From Paraburkholderia fynbosensis (GTDB lineage Bacteria > Pseudomonadota > Gammaproteobacteria > Burkholderiales > Burkholderiaceae): 64,000 nucleotides of DNA. The DNA lies in assembly GCF_902859935.1 (NCBI RefSeq), contig NZ_CADIKI010000003.1, forward strand, positions 186,001 through 250,000, written 5' to 3'. Below are positions 1-9,235 of this stretch, piece by piece. A program made the translations under genes and the position numbers. The notes beneath the pieces are model-generated. The model ran no database searches and was not told where the DNA came from. It saw nothing but the letters and a program-made list of their open reading frames with translations. Position 1 is the first letter of the stretch. Each line of letters starts with the position of its first letter.

Positions 1-389
1 GTCAGTTCGAGCCGCACCCGCGGATAGCGCGCGCCGAAATCCCGCAGCAGCGGGGGCAGCAAGCCGTAGTCCGCGGTGGACACGAACGCCAGCGACAACA
101 TCCCGGCCTCGCCGCGCGCGAGGCTCTGCGCGAGCGGTCGCAAGCCCTCGGCGCTCGCCAGCAGGCGCCGCACCTCGGGCAGCAGATCCGCGCCGACTGG
201 GGTCAGTTCGACCGAGCGCTTGGTGCGCGCGAACAGCTCGACGCCGAGCGTCTGTTCGAGCGCGCGAATCGCCTGCGACAACGGCGGCTGGGTCATCGCG
301 AGGCGCGTAGCCGCGCGCCCGAAGTGCATTTCTTCGGCGACGGTGACGAAATAGCGCAACTGGCGCAGGTCGGGAACGGCAGGCAGCAT
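1..389 (-). CDS. LysR-family transcriptional regulator, N-terminal part (cut by window edge)
   Basis: About 130 N-terminal residues of a LysR-type regulator are present; the rest lies beyond base 1. The start is the ATG at 389, because the preceding in-frame codons hit a stop at once. Residues about 10-65 form the winged helix-turn-helix typical of the family, with the motif LRQLRYFVTVAEEMHFGRAA followed by LAMTQPPLSQAIRALEQ. After residue 90 the effector domain begins (LSLAFVSTADYGLLPPLL). It is transcribed away from ilvD across an AT-rich 200-bp gap. Its ligand and targets cannot be read from this fragment; control of ilvD is possible from position only. Confidence 0.85.
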   Translation of the reverse strand, partial: MLPAVPDLRQLRYFVTVAEEMHFGRAATRLAMTQPPLSQAIRALEQTLGVELFARTKRSVELTPVGADLLPEVRRLLASAEGLRPLAQSLARGEAGMLSLAFVSTADYGLLPPLLRDFGARYPRVRLEL

Positions 390-589
390 GATTAATACAT
401 TTTACGACCTAAATGCGCCTGAATAATATATTGGACACGCGGTTTGCAAAACTGCATCCTTGCTCGACGCTGCGGAACTACACTGAACTGGCGCGCCGGC
501 AGCAAGGCGGCCAATCCGGCGGCACCGGCAAATCGCAGTGCATACAGCACGCAGCGCGGCTCAAAACAAAACAGATTGGAGATTCCCCC

Positions 590-2263
590 ATGGCATACAA
601 CCGTCGTTCGAAGAACATCACGCAAGGCGTGGCGCGTTCGCCGAACCGCTCGATGTACTACGCGCTCGGCTACCAGAAAGACGATTTCGACAAGCCGATG
701 ATCGGCATCGCCAACGGCCACTCGACCATCACGCCCTGCAACGCCGGCCTGCAGCGTCTGGCCGACGCTGCGGTGGTCGCGGTCAAGCGCGCCGACGCGA
801 ACCCGCAGATCTTCGGCACGCCGACCATTTCGGACGGCATGTCGATGGGCACCGAGGGCATGAAGTACTCGCTCGTGTCGCGCGAAGTGATCGCCGATTG
901 CATCGAGACCTGCGTGCAAGGTCAATGGATGGACGGCGTGGTCGTGATCGGCGGGTGCGACAAGAATATGCCGGGCGGCATGATCGGCCTCGCCCGCATG
1001 AACGTGCCGGGCATCTATGTGTACGGCGGCACGATCCGTCCGGGCAACTGGAAGGGGACCGACCTGACCATCGTATCGTCGTTCGAAGCGGTCGGCGAAT
1101 TCACGGCGGGCCGGATGTCGGCAGAGGATTTCGAAGGGATCGAGAAGAACGCGTGCCCGTCCACCGGCTCGTGCGGCGGCATGTACACCGCCAACACGAT
1201 GAGCTCGTCGTTCGAGGCGCTCGGCATGTCGCTGCTGTATTCGTCGACGATGGCCAATCCGGATCAGGAAAAGGTCGACTCGGCCGCCGAATCGGCGCGC
1301 GTGCTGGTCGAAGCGGTCAAACAGGACCTGAAGCCGCGCGACATCATCACGAAGAAGTCGATTGAAAACGCCGTCGCGCTGATCATGGCGACCGGCGGCT
1401 CGACCAATGCAGTACTGCACTATCTGGCGATCGCGCACGCGGCCGAGGTGGCATGGTCGATCGAGGACTTCGAGCGCATGCGCAAGAAAGTGCCGGTGAT
1501 CTGCAACCTGAAGCCGTCGGGCCAATACGTCGCGACCGATCTGCACAAGGCCGGCGGCATCCCGCAAGTCATGAAGATCCTGCTCGATGCGGGCCTGCTG
1601 CACGGCGATTGCATCACGATCACCGGCAAGACGCTGGCCGAAGAACTCAAGGACGTGCCGGCCAAGCCGCGCGCGGATCAGCAGGTGATTTTCCCGATCG
1701 AGAAGGCGCTGTATAAGGAAGGCCATCTCGCGATCCTGAAGGGCAACCTCGCCCTCGACGGCGCAGTCGCCAAGATCACCGGTCTGAAGAACCCGGTCAT
1801 CACGGGGCCCGCGCGTGTCTTCGACGACGAGCAAAGTGCGCTGGAAGCGATTCTGGCCGACAGGATCGTCGCCGGCGACGTGGTGGTGCTGCGCTACCTC
1901 GGCCCGAAGGGCGGCCCCGGCATGCCGGAAATGCTCGCGCCGACCTCGGCGATCATCGGCAAAGGTCTCGGTGAAACCGTCGGCCTGATCACCGACGGCC
2001 GCTTCTCGGGCGGCACGTGGGGCATGGTGGTCGGTCACGTCGCGCCGGAAGCGTTCGTGGGCGGCACGATCGCTCTCGTGCAGGAAGGCGACTCGATCAC
2101 GATCGACGCGCACGAGCTGCTGCTGCAACTGAACGTCGACGATGCCGAATTGCAGCGCCGCCGTGCCGCATGGCAGCAACCGCAGCCGCGTTACACGCGG
2201 GGCGTGCTGGCGAAGTATTTCGCGCTGGCACAGCCGGCGAACCGGGGCGCGGTAACGGGCTGA
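590..2263 (+). CDS. ilvD: Dihydroxy-acid dehydratase
   Basis: A 557-residue IlvD/Edd-family enzyme that dehydrates 2,3-dihydroxy-isovalerate and 2,3-dihydroxy-3-methylvalerate to the 2-keto acids in valine and isoleucine synthesis; it is a cytoplasmic iron-sulfur enzyme. The sequence shows the cluster and metal motifs [10 protein letters not shown] (near residue 120) and [18 protein letters not shown] (near residue 190), and the C-terminal [19 protein letters not shown] block. The frame is open further upstream, but [13 protein letters not shown] is the usual family N-terminus and GGAG lies at 578-581, so 590 is chosen. It is single and followed by a good terminator. It looks intact and typical. 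Confidence 0.97.
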   Translation: MAYNRRSKNITQGVARSPNRSMYYALGYQKDDFDKPMIGIANGHSTITPCNAGLQRLADAAVVAVKRADANPQIFGTPTISDGMSMGTEGMKYSLVSREVIADCIETCVQGQWMDGVVVIGGCDKNMPGGMIGLARMNVPGIYVYGGTIRPGNWKGTDLTIVSSFEAVGEFTAGRMSAEDFEGIEKNACPSTGSCGGMYTANTMSSSFEALGMSLLYSSTMANPDQEKVDSAAESARVLVEAVKQDLKPRDIITKKSIENAVALIMATGGSTNAVLHYLAIAHAAEVAWSIEDFERMRKKVPVICNLKPSGQYVATDLHKAGGIPQVMKILLDAGLLHGDCITITGKTLAEELKDVPAKPRADQQVIFPIEKALYKEGHLAILKGNLALDGAVAKITGLKNPVITGPARVFDDEQSALEAILADRIVAGDVVVLRYLGPKGGPGMPEMLAPTSAIIGKGLGETVGLITDGRFSGGTWGMVVGHVAPEAFVGGTIALVQEGDSITIDAHELLLQLNVDDAELQRRRAAWQQPQPRYTRGVLAKYFALAQPANRGAVTG

Positions 2264-2362
2264 GCGCACGCACGTGAACTGTCGGCCCGCCCGGTCTCAG
2301 GGCAAGGTCGACGCGGCATTGACGGCGGCAAAGTGTCTGCGAGCGCTACGTAAAAGCGCTAA

Positions 2363-2396
2363 GGGGCGCACGGCAAACGTGCGCTCCTTTCCTTTT
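2363..2396 (+). terminator. Rho-independent terminator after ilvD
   Basis: A 10-bp stem (GGGGCGCACG paired with CGTGCGCTCC, one G-T wobble) with loop GCAAA is followed by a T-rich run. It lies 100 bp past the ilvD stop. Its T-run runs into a TATAAT box for the next gene, so termination and the next promoter are nearly superposed. Confidence 0.75.
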
Positions 2397-2401
2397 ATAA
2401 T
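2396..2401 (+). promoter_or_regulatory. Candidate -10 box (TATAAT) of the cytochrome c gene
   Basis: A perfect TATAAT lies 43 bp before the cytochrome start. A clear TTGACA-like -35 is not visible at the right spacing, where the ilvD terminator stem sits. GGAG at 2433-2436 is the ribosome binding site. The -10 call is from sequence match only. Confidence 0.45.
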
Positions 2402-2443
2402 GCTCGCACCACGAGTCGGGCACCTGCACCGACGGAGACCACA

Positions 2444-2785
2444 ATGAAATCAATGTCGTATGCAGCGGTCGCAGCAGCCGTCATGCTGGGCGCCACGTTG
2501 AGCACCGGCAGTCCAGCGGCGCATGCCGCGGCCTCCGCCGGTCTCGTGTTGGCCCAGCAGCAGAACTGCATGAGTTGTCATTCGGTCACGCGCTCCTTCA
2601 TGGGGCCGGCACTGCACGAGGTCGCGGCGAAATATGCGGGACACGAAGACGCCGCGCTTTACCTGAAGCACAAGATTCTGGATGGCAGCACGGGCGTGTG
2701 GGGTCCGGTGCCGATGCCCGCGAATACTCAACTCACGCCCGATCAGGCGGCCGCGCTGGCGGCCTGGGTGCTGACGCTCAAATGA
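2444..2785 (+). CDS. Small class I cytochrome c, periplasmic
   Basis: A 113-residue precursor with a Sec signal peptide of about 28 residues (cleavage near AAHAAAS), then a single haem attachment motif CMSCH at about residues 43-47. The methionine sixth ligand is probably in the segment VPMPANTQL. Size and layout fit cytochrome c-551/552 type electron carriers working in the periplasm. The gene stands alone behind its own RBS (GGAG 2433-2436). Its redox partners cannot be deduced. An 8-bp GC stem at 2788-2811 lies just past the stop but lacks a T-run. Confidence 0.9.
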   Translation: MKSMSYAAVAAAVMLGATLSTGSPAAHAAASAGLVLAQQQNCMSCHSVTRSFMGPALHEVAAKYAGHEDAALYLKHKILDGSTGVWGPVPMPANTQLTPDQAAALAAWVLTLK

Positions 2786-2787
2786 AA

Positions 2788-2811
2788 CGGGCGCCGCATT
2801 GAGGGCGCCCG
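2788..2811. terminator. GC hairpin between convergent cytochrome c and DUF2486 genes
   Basis: CGGGCGCC pairs with GGCGCCCG around an 8-base loop, just after the cytochrome stop. There is no T-run on either strand, so it may only be a 3'-end stabilising hairpin or a weak terminator. Confidence 0.35.
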
Positions 2812-2857
2812 GTGCGAGCGTCCTTCGACGCCGCCTTGTATGATCCGCCGCGCACGC

Positions 2858-3664
2858 CTAGCCGCGGCCCGCGCGCCGCGTTATCTCCTCTTCCACCGCT
2901 TCACGCACCCAGCCGGCCATTTCGGTTTCCAGCGTCAGTGCCACTTCGCGCGTGATCTGGCTGACGAGCAACGTGGTGTGCTCCTGCAAGGCATCATGGC
3001 AACGCGCTTCGATGATGCCGCGTCCCTCGCCCGTCAGGAAACCCGCGAAGCGTCCGCGCAGGCGCTCGGCGATCGCGTCCGCGTCGAAATCCTGCTGCGG
3101 TGGCGCGGCGACTGAGGTTTCGCGAGCGATGTCCGGCGGCACGATCGTGCCCGCTTCGAGCGGCGCGCCCGGTTCGGCTCGGTCGAAAACACCCGGCGAT
3201 ACATGCCCGTGATCTTCGTGCTCAGTGCCGTGATGCAGCCGCAAACGCCTCTTGGGATGAGCGTGCTCCACCGCGTGCAGCGCTTGCGGCTGCGGTGCGA
3301 GCGCGGGCTCCGCTGGGTGCGCGGCTTGTGAGGGAGCCAAAGAGGCAGGCGTGAAAGCGGGTTCTGCCGCATGCGCAGGCTCTGGCGCAAGAACCGGCTC
3401 CGGCGCGCGCGTCTGCTCCGGCGCCAGCACCGGTTGCGGCGCCAACGCAGGCTCCGGCGTCAGGCCGGGTTCGTTCGCCTGCGCCGGTTGCGGCGCAAGC
3501 GCGGGTTCCGCCCTGAAACCGGGTTCCCGCGGCATGTCGGATTGTTCAGGCGGCGCCGGCTGAGCCGCCGGTGCATCAGCGGTTCCTTCACGCGCCTGGG
3601 GCGCGCGGCCCGGTGCGAGAATCTCGTGCAGAACCGGAATCGAATTATCGTTGGTGTCGGACAC
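2858..3664 (-). CDS. DUF2486 family protein with Ala/Pro/Glu-rich repeats
   Basis: A 268-residue protein with the start MSDTNDNSIPVLHEILAPG, which I recognise as DUF2486, a Burkholderia-group family of unknown role that sits next to holC. The start codon is GTG at 3664, with GGAG about seven bases upstream. Residues about 45-130 are an imperfect tandem repeat of PEPALAPQP-like units, probably disordered. Residues about 185-268 form a charged, likely helical C-terminal domain ending in EEEITRRAGRG. It follows holC by 108 bp and is probably in the pepA-holC operon. I assign no function; a link to the replisome is suggested only by the neighbour. Confidence 0.8.
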   Translation of the reverse strand: MSDTNDNSIPVLHEILAPGRAPQAREGTADAPAAQPAPPEQSDMPREPGFRAEPALAPQPAQANEPGLTPEPALAPQPVLAPEQTRAPEPVLAPEPAHAAEPAFTPASLAPSQAAHPAEPALAPQPQALHAVEHAHPKRRLRLHHGTEHEDHGHVSPGVFDRAEPGAPLEAGTIVPPDIARETSVAAPPQQDFDADAIAERLRGRFAGFLTGEGRGIIEARCHDALQEHTTLLVSQITREVALTLETEMAGWVREAVEEEITRRAGRG

Positions 3665-3772
3665 GTGCGCTCTCCGTGTTTGAGTCGAAGCCGAAGCAGG
3701 ATGCCAGCAAATCGCAACCGTCGGTCATGCCACTCCGCACGACGAACCCGGCGCGATGCAGGCGGATGAAAC

Positions 3773-4189
3773 CTAACTGCCTTGCTTGTAGTTGTTCAAA
3801 GCATAGCCGCGATCGCGATAGAAGCGATATCGCTCGCGGCCCGCAACGAGTTCTTCGTGTGCGTTACCGACCACTTCCAGCAATCTTTCGAAGCGCGCGA
3901 ACTGCGCCGGCACCGTCGCCCCGAGATTGAGCAGTATCTGGTGATGCGGCACGTCGTCGAGACTCGAGGTCAGCACGATCGGGGTTTGCGCGGCGAGCGG
4001 CGTGCCGGCCATGCAGTGCGGCACGAAGTCGAGCGGCGAGAAGGTCCACAACTGTTCGTCGAGCGCCCCCAGGCGCGCAGGCTCGGCCAGCACGATGGTC
4101 GGCTGGCCCGCCTGATACGCCTTGCGCAGCAGCCGGCACGCATACAGCAGCGAGTCGCCGACGTTCGAGTGAAAATCGATTCTCGTCAT
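3773..4189 (-). CDS. holC: DNA polymerase III chi subunit
   Basis: A 138-residue protein matching HolC, the chi subunit of the clamp-loader complex, which links the polymerase to SSB. It starts MTRIDFHSNVGD and keeps family-typical segments: the lysine-and-alanine helix CRLLRKAYQAG, the LWTFSPLDFVPH segment and the late RFERLLEVVG...RERYRFYRDRGY stretch. Its length matches the family. It lies 64 bp downstream of pepA, the gene order common in proteobacteria, and upstream of DUF2486. It is essential-type core machinery and nothing looks unusual. Confidence 0.93.
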   Translation of the reverse strand: MTRIDFHSNVGDSLLYACRLLRKAYQAGQPTIVLAEPARLGALDEQLWTFSPLDFVPHCMAGTPLAAQTPIVLTSSLDDVPHHQILLNLGATVPAQFARFERLLEVVGNAHEELVAGRERYRFYRDRGYALNNYKQGS

Positions 4190-4253
4190 CGGCGGCTCTT
4201 CCCTGCTTCTGCCTCGGCGGTTGTGACTGCGCCCGCAGGCTTACTGCAATGCG

Positions 4254-5780
4254 TCATTGTGCAGCGCGACCGTCATCGGCCCTGTCGATCAGGAACTGCG
4301 CGAGCAACGGCACCGGACGGCCGGTGGCGCCCTTCGCCGCGCCGCTCTTCCACGCGGTGCCGGCGATATCCAGATGCGCCCACGGATAAGCGTCCGTGAA
4401 GCGCGACAGGAAGCAGGCCGCCGTGACGCTGCCCGCCGGGCGGCCGCCGATGTTGGCGATATCGGCGAAGTTCGACTTCAGCTGGTCCTGATACTCGTCG
4501 TCGAGCGGCAGACGCCAGGCCGGGTCGGACGCTTCACGCGACGCGTCGAGCAGTTCGCCCGCGAGCGCGTCGTCTTTCGAGAAGAGGCCGCTGTTGTGAT
4601 GGCCGAGCGCGATGATGCACGCGCCCGTGAGCGTCGCAATGTCGATCACCGCGGCCGGCTTGAAGCGCTCGGCGTAAGTCAGCGCGTCGCACAGGATCAG
4701 GCGGCCTTCGGCGTCGGTGTTCAGCACTTCGATCGTCAGGCCCTTCATGCTGGTGACGATGTCGCCCGGCTTGGTGGCGGTGGCCGACGGCATGTTCTCG
4801 ACCGCCGGGATGATGCCGACCACGTTGATCTTCAGGCCCATTTCGGCGACCGCGCGCAACGTGCCCAGCACCGAGCCGGCGCCGCACATGTCGTACTTCA
4901 TCTCGTCCATGCCCTCGCCCGGTTTCAGCGAGATGCCGCCGGTGTCGAACGTGACACCCTTGCCGACCAGCACCACCGGCGCGGCCTTCGCGGCGCCGCC
5001 CTGGTACTGCAGTACGATGAACTGCGCCGGTTCGACCGAGCCGGCCGTGACCGACAGGAACGAGCCCATCTTGAGCGCTTCGCATTGTTTCTCGCCGAGC
5101 ACTTCGACCTTCAGCTTCCAGTCCTTGGCGAGCTTCTTCGCGGTGCTGGCGAGGTAGCTCGGCGTGCAGACGTTGCTCGGCAGGTTGCCGAGGTCGCGCG
5201 TGAGGTCCATCCCGTTGGCGAGCGCCGCGCCCTGCTTCGCGGCCAGCTTGGCGGCTTTCTCGTCGCCAGTGTTCACGCTGAAGACGATGCGCTTTAACGC
5301 GCGCGCCGAGTTGTCCGGCTTGCTCTTCATCTGCGTGAACTTGTAGGTCAGCTCGCGCAGCGCGAGGATCGCGGCGCGCACGCCCCAATCGGCGGCGCGC
5401 TCGAGCACCGGCGACTGGGCCAGCGTGAAGGTGACCTGGACGATCTTGGTGGGCAGCAGCGCGCGCCATGCGGCCCGCACGGCGTCGCCGTAAGCTTTCT
5501 GGCTGAAGGCATCCTGCTTGCCGAGGCCGACCAGCAGCACGCGCGACGCGCCGATCCCCGACACTTCGTGCAGGAACAGCGTGGTGCCGGCCTTGCCGTC
5601 CATGTCTCCGGCCTTGATGATGCGGGTCAGCAGGCCGCGGGTGGCCTCGTCGATCTCAAGCGCCGCGCCCGAGAGCGTTTGCGACTCGAACACACCGATT
5701 ACTATGCAATCCGACTTCCCGGTCAGGAAACCGTTTGACGAGCCTTTGGTCCAATCACAGGCTTTTATGCTAAAGTCCAT
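4254..5780 (-). CDS. pepA: Leucyl aminopeptidase (PepA, M17)
   Basis: A 508-residue cytosolic manganese/zinc aminopeptidase that removes N-terminal residues from peptides; in some bacteria PepA also binds DNA for recombination or gene control. The catalytic domain carries [17 protein letters not shown] (metal-binding lysine and aspartate), then [11 protein letters not shown] and the signature [17 protein letters not shown]. The frame extends upstream, but the start at 5780 ([10 protein letters not shown]) matches the family. The order pepA-holC-DUF2486 suggests one transcript. It is divergent from lptF across 137 bp, an arrangement I know from several proteobacteria. Confidence 0.95.
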   Translation of the reverse strand: MDFSIKACDWTKGSSNGFLTGKSDCIVIGVFESQTLSGAALEIDEATRGLLTRIIKAGDMDGKAGTTLFLHEVSGIGASRVLLVGLGKQDAFSQKAYGDAVRAAWRALLPTKIVQVTFTLAQSPVLERAADWGVRAAILALRELTYKFTQMKSKPDNSARALKRIVFSVNTGDEKAAKLAAKQGAALANGMDLTRDLGNLPSNVCTPSYLASTAKKLAKDWKLKVEVLGEKQCEALKMGSFLSVTAGSVEPAQFIVLQYQGGAAKAAPVVLVGKGVTFDTGGISLKPGEGMDEMKYDMCGAGSVLGTLRAVAEMGLKINVVGIIPAVENMPSATATKPGDIVTSMKGLTIEVLNTDAEGRLILCDALTYAERFKPAAVIDIATLTGACIIALGHHNSGLFSKDDALAGELLDASREASDPAWRLPLDDEYQDQLKSNFADIANIGGRPAGSVTAACFLSRFTDAYPWAHLDIAGTAWKSGAAKGATGRPVPLLAQFLIDRADDGRAAQ

Positions 5781-5917
5781 CGCGCTTGTCCTCGGATAAA
5801 ATCTGGGCTTAGGATGAAAGCCGCAATTATCCGCTATTTTTCCCGCGGCGGCTGCACCGGAGGCGTGACGGGAACGAACCCGCGCGTCTCTGAGAGCGCC
5901 CCCTCTCGTCATCAATA

Positions 5918-7015
5918 ATGATCTTCGAACGCTCCCTCCAGCGCGAACTCGCGTATACGGCTGGTGCCGTGTTCATGGTTCTCCTCACGCTCGTGCTGAC
6001 GACGATGATGATCCGCATCGTCGGCTTCGCGGCCCAAGGCGAGATCGACCCGCGCGACGTGCTGGTCCTGATCGGCCTGACCGTGATCGGCTATCTGGCG
6101 ATCATGCTCGTCGCGACCCTGTTCGTGTCGATCCTGTTCGTCCTCACCCGCTGGTACAAAGACTCCGAGATGGTCGTGTGGCTGTCCTCGGGCGTGAGCC
6201 TCACGCAATTCATCAAGCCCATCGGTATTTTTGCCACGCCGATCATCATCCTCATCATGTTCTTCGTGTTCGTCGGCTGGCCGTGGTCGAACCAGCAGAG
6301 CAAGCTGATCCGCGCGCGCTTCCAGCAGCGCGACGAGGTCTCGCTGCTCGCGCCGGGCCAGTTCCGCGAGTCGGCTGCGAGCCACCGGGTGTTCTTCATC
6401 GAGAAGATGTCACCCGACCAGGGGCGCGTGGAGAACGTGTTCGTCACCAGCACGGAAGGCGGCAAGGTCAACGTGGTGGTGTCGAAGTTCGGCCATACCG
6501 AGACGCACAAGAATGGCGACCGCTTCGTCGTGCTCGAGAACGGGCGGCGCTATGACGGCGAGCCTGGCCATCCCGACTTCCGCATCATGGAGTTCGAGCG
6601 CTATGGCGTGAAAATCCAGAGCCAGCCGGTCGTCAATACGCCGACTACCACCGGCACGCCCACGCTCACGCTGCTGCGCAATCCGACCAAAGAAAACCTC
6701 GCGGAATTCGCTTGGCGCGCGGGGCTGCCGCTGATCGCGATCAACCTGATGCTGCTCGCCATTCCGCTTGCGCACCAGAATCCGCGTCGCAGCCGCACCA
6801 TCAATCTGGTGATGGCCGTGCTGATCTATCTGACCTATTCGAATCTGCTGAACGTGGTGCAGTCGTGGATCGAGCAGGGCAAGATGTCGTTCGGGGTGGG
6901 CCTGGTGATCCTGCACGTCATCGTGGCGGCGATCGTCGCGTTCATCTTCTGGCTGCGCGTGCGCAACCGCCCGCTCTTCACGCGGGCCATGTTCAGCCGT
7001 TCGCAGGGAGCCTGA
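5918..7015 (+). CDS. lptF: Lipopolysaccharide export permease LptF
   Basis: A 365-residue inner-membrane protein of the LptB2FGC complex, which extracts lipopolysaccharide and feeds it to the periplasmic bridge. It has the YjgP/YjgQ layout: membrane helices at about residues 15-35, 50-75 and 95-115, a periplasmic beta-jellyroll at about 125-260 ([20 protein letters not shown]), then three more helices to about 355. It ends three bases before lptG. No strong ribosome binding site precedes the ATG at 5918, and pepA diverges upstream. Confidence 0.95.
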   Translation: MIFERSLQRELAYTAGAVFMVLLTLVLTTMMIRIVGFAAQGEIDPRDVLVLIGLTVIGYLAIMLVATLFVSILFVLTRWYKDSEMVVWLSSGVSLTQFIKPIGIFATPIIILIMFFVFVGWPWSNQQSKLIRARFQQRDEVSLLAPGQFRESAASHRVFFIEKMSPDQGRVENVFVTSTEGGKVNVVVSKFGHTETHKNGDRFVVLENGRRYDGEPGHPDFRIMEFERYGVKIQSQPVVNTPTTTGTPTLTLLRNPTKENLAEFAWRAGLPLIAINLMLLAIPLAHQNPRRSRTINLVMAVLIYLTYSNLLNVVQSWIEQGKMSFGVGLVILHVIVAAIVAFIFWLRVRNRPLFTRAMFSRSQGA

Positions 7016-7018
7016 CCG

Positions 7019-8167
7019 ATGCGCATCTATGAAAGGTATTTCGCGCGTCAGATCTATCTCACGTTCATCTTCATTCTGTTTGCGTTTTCGGGTCTGTTCT
7101 TCTTCTTCGACCTGATCAACGAACTGAACTCGATCGGGCACGGCAACTACAAGTTCCAGTACGCGGTGCTGCGCGTCGCGTTGCAAACGCCGTCGCGCTT
7201 CTACGAAATCATTCCGGTCGCCGCATTGATCAGCGCGATCTACGTGTTCGCGCAGATGGCGGCGAATTCCGAGTACACGATTTTTCGCGTGTCCGGCCTC
7301 GCCACCAATCGGGCGCTGCGCTCGCTGATGAAGATCGGCATTCCGCTCGTGTTCCTCACGTATCTGATCGGCGAAGTGGTCGGCCCGTACACGGATCAGT
7401 TGTCCGAGCGGGTGCGGCTCGAGGCGCTGGGTTCGTCGGTGTCGACCAACTTTCAGTCGGGCGTGTGGGTGAAGGACACGCTCACCGCGCGCGCGGACGG
7501 CGAGCAGGTGACGCGCTTCGTGAACGTCGGCGAGTTGAAGCCGGACGCGACGATCGCCAACGTGCGCATCTATGAGTTCGATTCGAAGTTCCGGTTGTCG
7601 AACGTGCGGACCGCGCAGAGTGGCCGCTTTCAGCCGCCGGGGCACTGGCAACTGACGGGCGTGACCGATACGCAACTGATCGATGTGCCCCCTCCTCCCG
7701 GCACGCCGGCCGATGCGCTGAATCCGGTGTATCGCGCGAAGCAGGTGTCGTTGCCGGAATACTCGCTGCGCTCGGAATTGACGCCGCAGATTCTGTCGGT
7801 GCTGCTCGTGGCGCCAGATCGGATGTCGATGTTCAATCTGTTCCGCTATATCCAGCATTTGACCGAGAATCATCAGGACACCCAGCGTTACGAGATCGCG
7901 CTGTGGCGCAAGGTGTTGTATCCGTTTGCGGTGTTCGTGATGCTGGTGTTGTCGTTGCCGTTTGCGTATTTGCATACGCGGGCGGGAGTTGTAGGTGTGA
8001 AGGTGTTCGGCGGGATTATGCTCGGCATGAGCTTCCAGTTGTTCAATACGCTGTTCTCGCACATCGGGACGTTGAATACCTGGCCTGCGCCTTTGACTGC
8101 GGCTACGCCTGGGCTCGTTTATCTGGTGCTTGGGTTGGTCGGGTTGAAGTGGGTTGACCGGCATTAG
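7019..8167 (+). CDS. lptG: Lipopolysaccharide export permease LptG
   Basis: The 382-residue partner of LptF in the lipopolysaccharide exporter. It opens with the usual MRIYERYFARQIYLTFIFIL helix, has helices near residues 60-80 and 100-120, a periplasmic domain at about 130-290, and a C-terminal helix set beginning ALWRKVLYPFAVFVM. The gene is three bases after lptF, so the two are cotranslated. The last 250 bases switch to G/T-rich codons unlike the first part of the gene, a bias that continues through cbiX. Confidence 0.95.
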   Translation: MRIYERYFARQIYLTFIFILFAFSGLFFFFDLINELNSIGHGNYKFQYAVLRVALQTPSRFYEIIPVAALISAIYVFAQMAANSEYTIFRVSGLATNRALRSLMKIGIPLVFLTYLIGEVVGPYTDQLSERVRLEALGSSVSTNFQSGVWVKDTLTARADGEQVTRFVNVGELKPDATIANVRIYEFDSKFRLSNVRTAQSGRFQPPGHWQLTGVTDTQLIDVPPPPGTPADALNPVYRAKQVSLPEYSLRSELTPQILSVLLVAPDRMSMFNLFRYIQHLTENHQDTQRYEIALWRKVLYPFAVFVMLVLSLPFAYLHTRAGVVGVKVFGGIMLGMSFQLFNTLFSHIGTLNTWPAPLTAATPGLVYLVLGLVGLKWVDRH

Positions 8168-8178
8168 GGGTTATCGTC

Positions 8179-8559
8179 ATGGCTATGCATGGGTTGGTTC
8201 TGTTTGGGCATGGCGCGAGGGATGTGCGGTGGCGGGAGCCGTTTGAGAGGTTGGCTGACAAGCTGCGGGCCGCGCGTGGCTCTGGCGATGCGCCAGGGCC
8301 TGTGATGTTGGCCTTTCTCGAGTTGATGAACCCGGATTTGCCTACCGCGGTGGGTGGGCTTGTTGCTCAGGGCTGTGATGTGGTCACCGTTGTGCCCGTT
8401 TTTTTTGGGCAAGGTGGGCATGTCAGGAAGGATTTGCCTGAGATCATCGAGCGGTGTCGGGCGTTGTACCCCTCTCTTGAGATCAAATGCGCAGTCGCTG
8501 TAGGTGAGGAGGAGTCGGTTCTCGATGCCGTCGCGCAATATTGTTTGCGGCTAGTTTGA
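8179..8559 (+). CDS. Short CbiX/SirB-type chelatase
   Basis: A 126-residue single-domain CbiX-family protein. The family inserts cobalt or iron into sirohydrochlorin. The N-terminal LVLFGHGARD carries the histidine expected at the metal site, and the second half has the conserved VVPVFFGQGGHVRKDLPE block with another histidine. At half the length of full CbiX it belongs to the short form that works as a dimer. It lies 11 bp after lptG and 1.2 kb from cobA and the sulfate operon, so siroheme synthesis is a reasonable role, though cobalamin use is possible. Codons are richer in G and T at third positions than in most neighbours. Confidence 0.85.
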   Translation: MAMHGLVLFGHGARDVRWREPFERLADKLRAARGSGDAPGPVMLAFLELMNPDLPTAVGGLVAQGCDVVTVVPVFFGQGGHVRKDLPEIIERCRALYPSLEIKCAVAVGEEESVLDAVAQYCLRLV

Positions 8560-8645
8560 GGCTTGTTTTGTCTTTCTGCGACGCGCTTTTGCAGTGCTCT
8601 TAAGGCGTTGGCCTTTCCTTGAATTCTCGTCGGTCTATTAGTGTT

Positions 8646-8835
8646 GCCCCTGTGCGGGGCGGCACTTACTTTCTTTGCATGCCGCAAAGAAAGTAAGCAA
8701 AGAAAGCGGCTTCAAACCGCCAATTCTTAAGCGGGTCCCCTAGCTTGGAGAGGGCAGTGGTGCATCTGGAATCTGCGTTCCCGCACACTCCGCGTCAGTG
8801 ACAACGCAGTCATTCTTCCGGCGGCGCTGCGCGCG
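8646..8835. repeat. Hairpin-rich intergenic element, probably a dispersed repeat
   Basis: The 676-base gap 8560-9235 holds no convincing gene. It contains two tight hairpins: GCCCC/GGGGC at 8646-8660, and a 14-bp perfect stem at 8665-8697 (CTTACTTTCTTTGC, loop ATGCC, complement). A stretch to about 8835 follows that includes CAAAGAAAGCGGC and a GC-rich tail. From memory, near-identical blocks recur between genes in Paraburkholderia genomes, but no second copy is visible in this window. From 8836 to about 9119 I see nothing recognisable. Confidence 0.5.
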
Positions 8836-9119
8836 CCGTCGCGGTGTTTCATCAACCATCCCCTACGTTTTTCGCTGAAGATTTTTACTCGGCGCGGTGA
8901 CCTTCGTTCATGCGGACATTCGGAAATTTCAGAAATGTTCGCTTCGCACGCTCTTTAGCGTGCCCACGCAATCACTCCCCACGCGATACGTTTTAAACTC
9001 ATTCTGCCGTCAAGACAGCGACGGTCAGGCTTGGCAGCCTGCACCTCTCACACCTAACCTTGGCTCAGCAGAACGCGTCTGCTTCTGCACGTCCTTCTAT
9101 GGGCGGGCCGTGACGTAGG

Positions 9120-9235
9120 AGACCTTTGGGGTCTGCTGGTGTGGGTGTGAGCCAGTCTGCCAACCTTGTCACTGTGCCCGCTCACCCTTGCACCCGAGTG
9201 TCGGGCGATCCAGTCAAGTTTCAGGGAGATCGCAC
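9120..9235 (+). promoter_or_regulatory. Structured 5' leader of the 150-aa hypothetical gene
   Basis: Three hairpins can be drawn in the 116 bases before the start: 9120-9134 (AGACC/GGTCT), 9147-9185 (GTGAGC/GCTCAC, with GGTG/CACC outside as an alternative) and 9193-9205 (CCCGA, loop GTG, TCGGG). AGGGAG at 9223-9228 is the ribosome binding site. The outer pairing and the last hairpin share bases 9193-9194, so they are mutually exclusive, as in a switch. No known riboswitch family is recognised. Confidence 0.4.

Noticed and set aside
392..2269. A 625-codon open frame on the minus strand opposite ilvD
   Set aside because: It is an antisense shadow caused by high GC at third positions: its product is Arg/His/Asp-rich without any domain, while the opposite strand encodes a clear dihydroxy-acid dehydratase.
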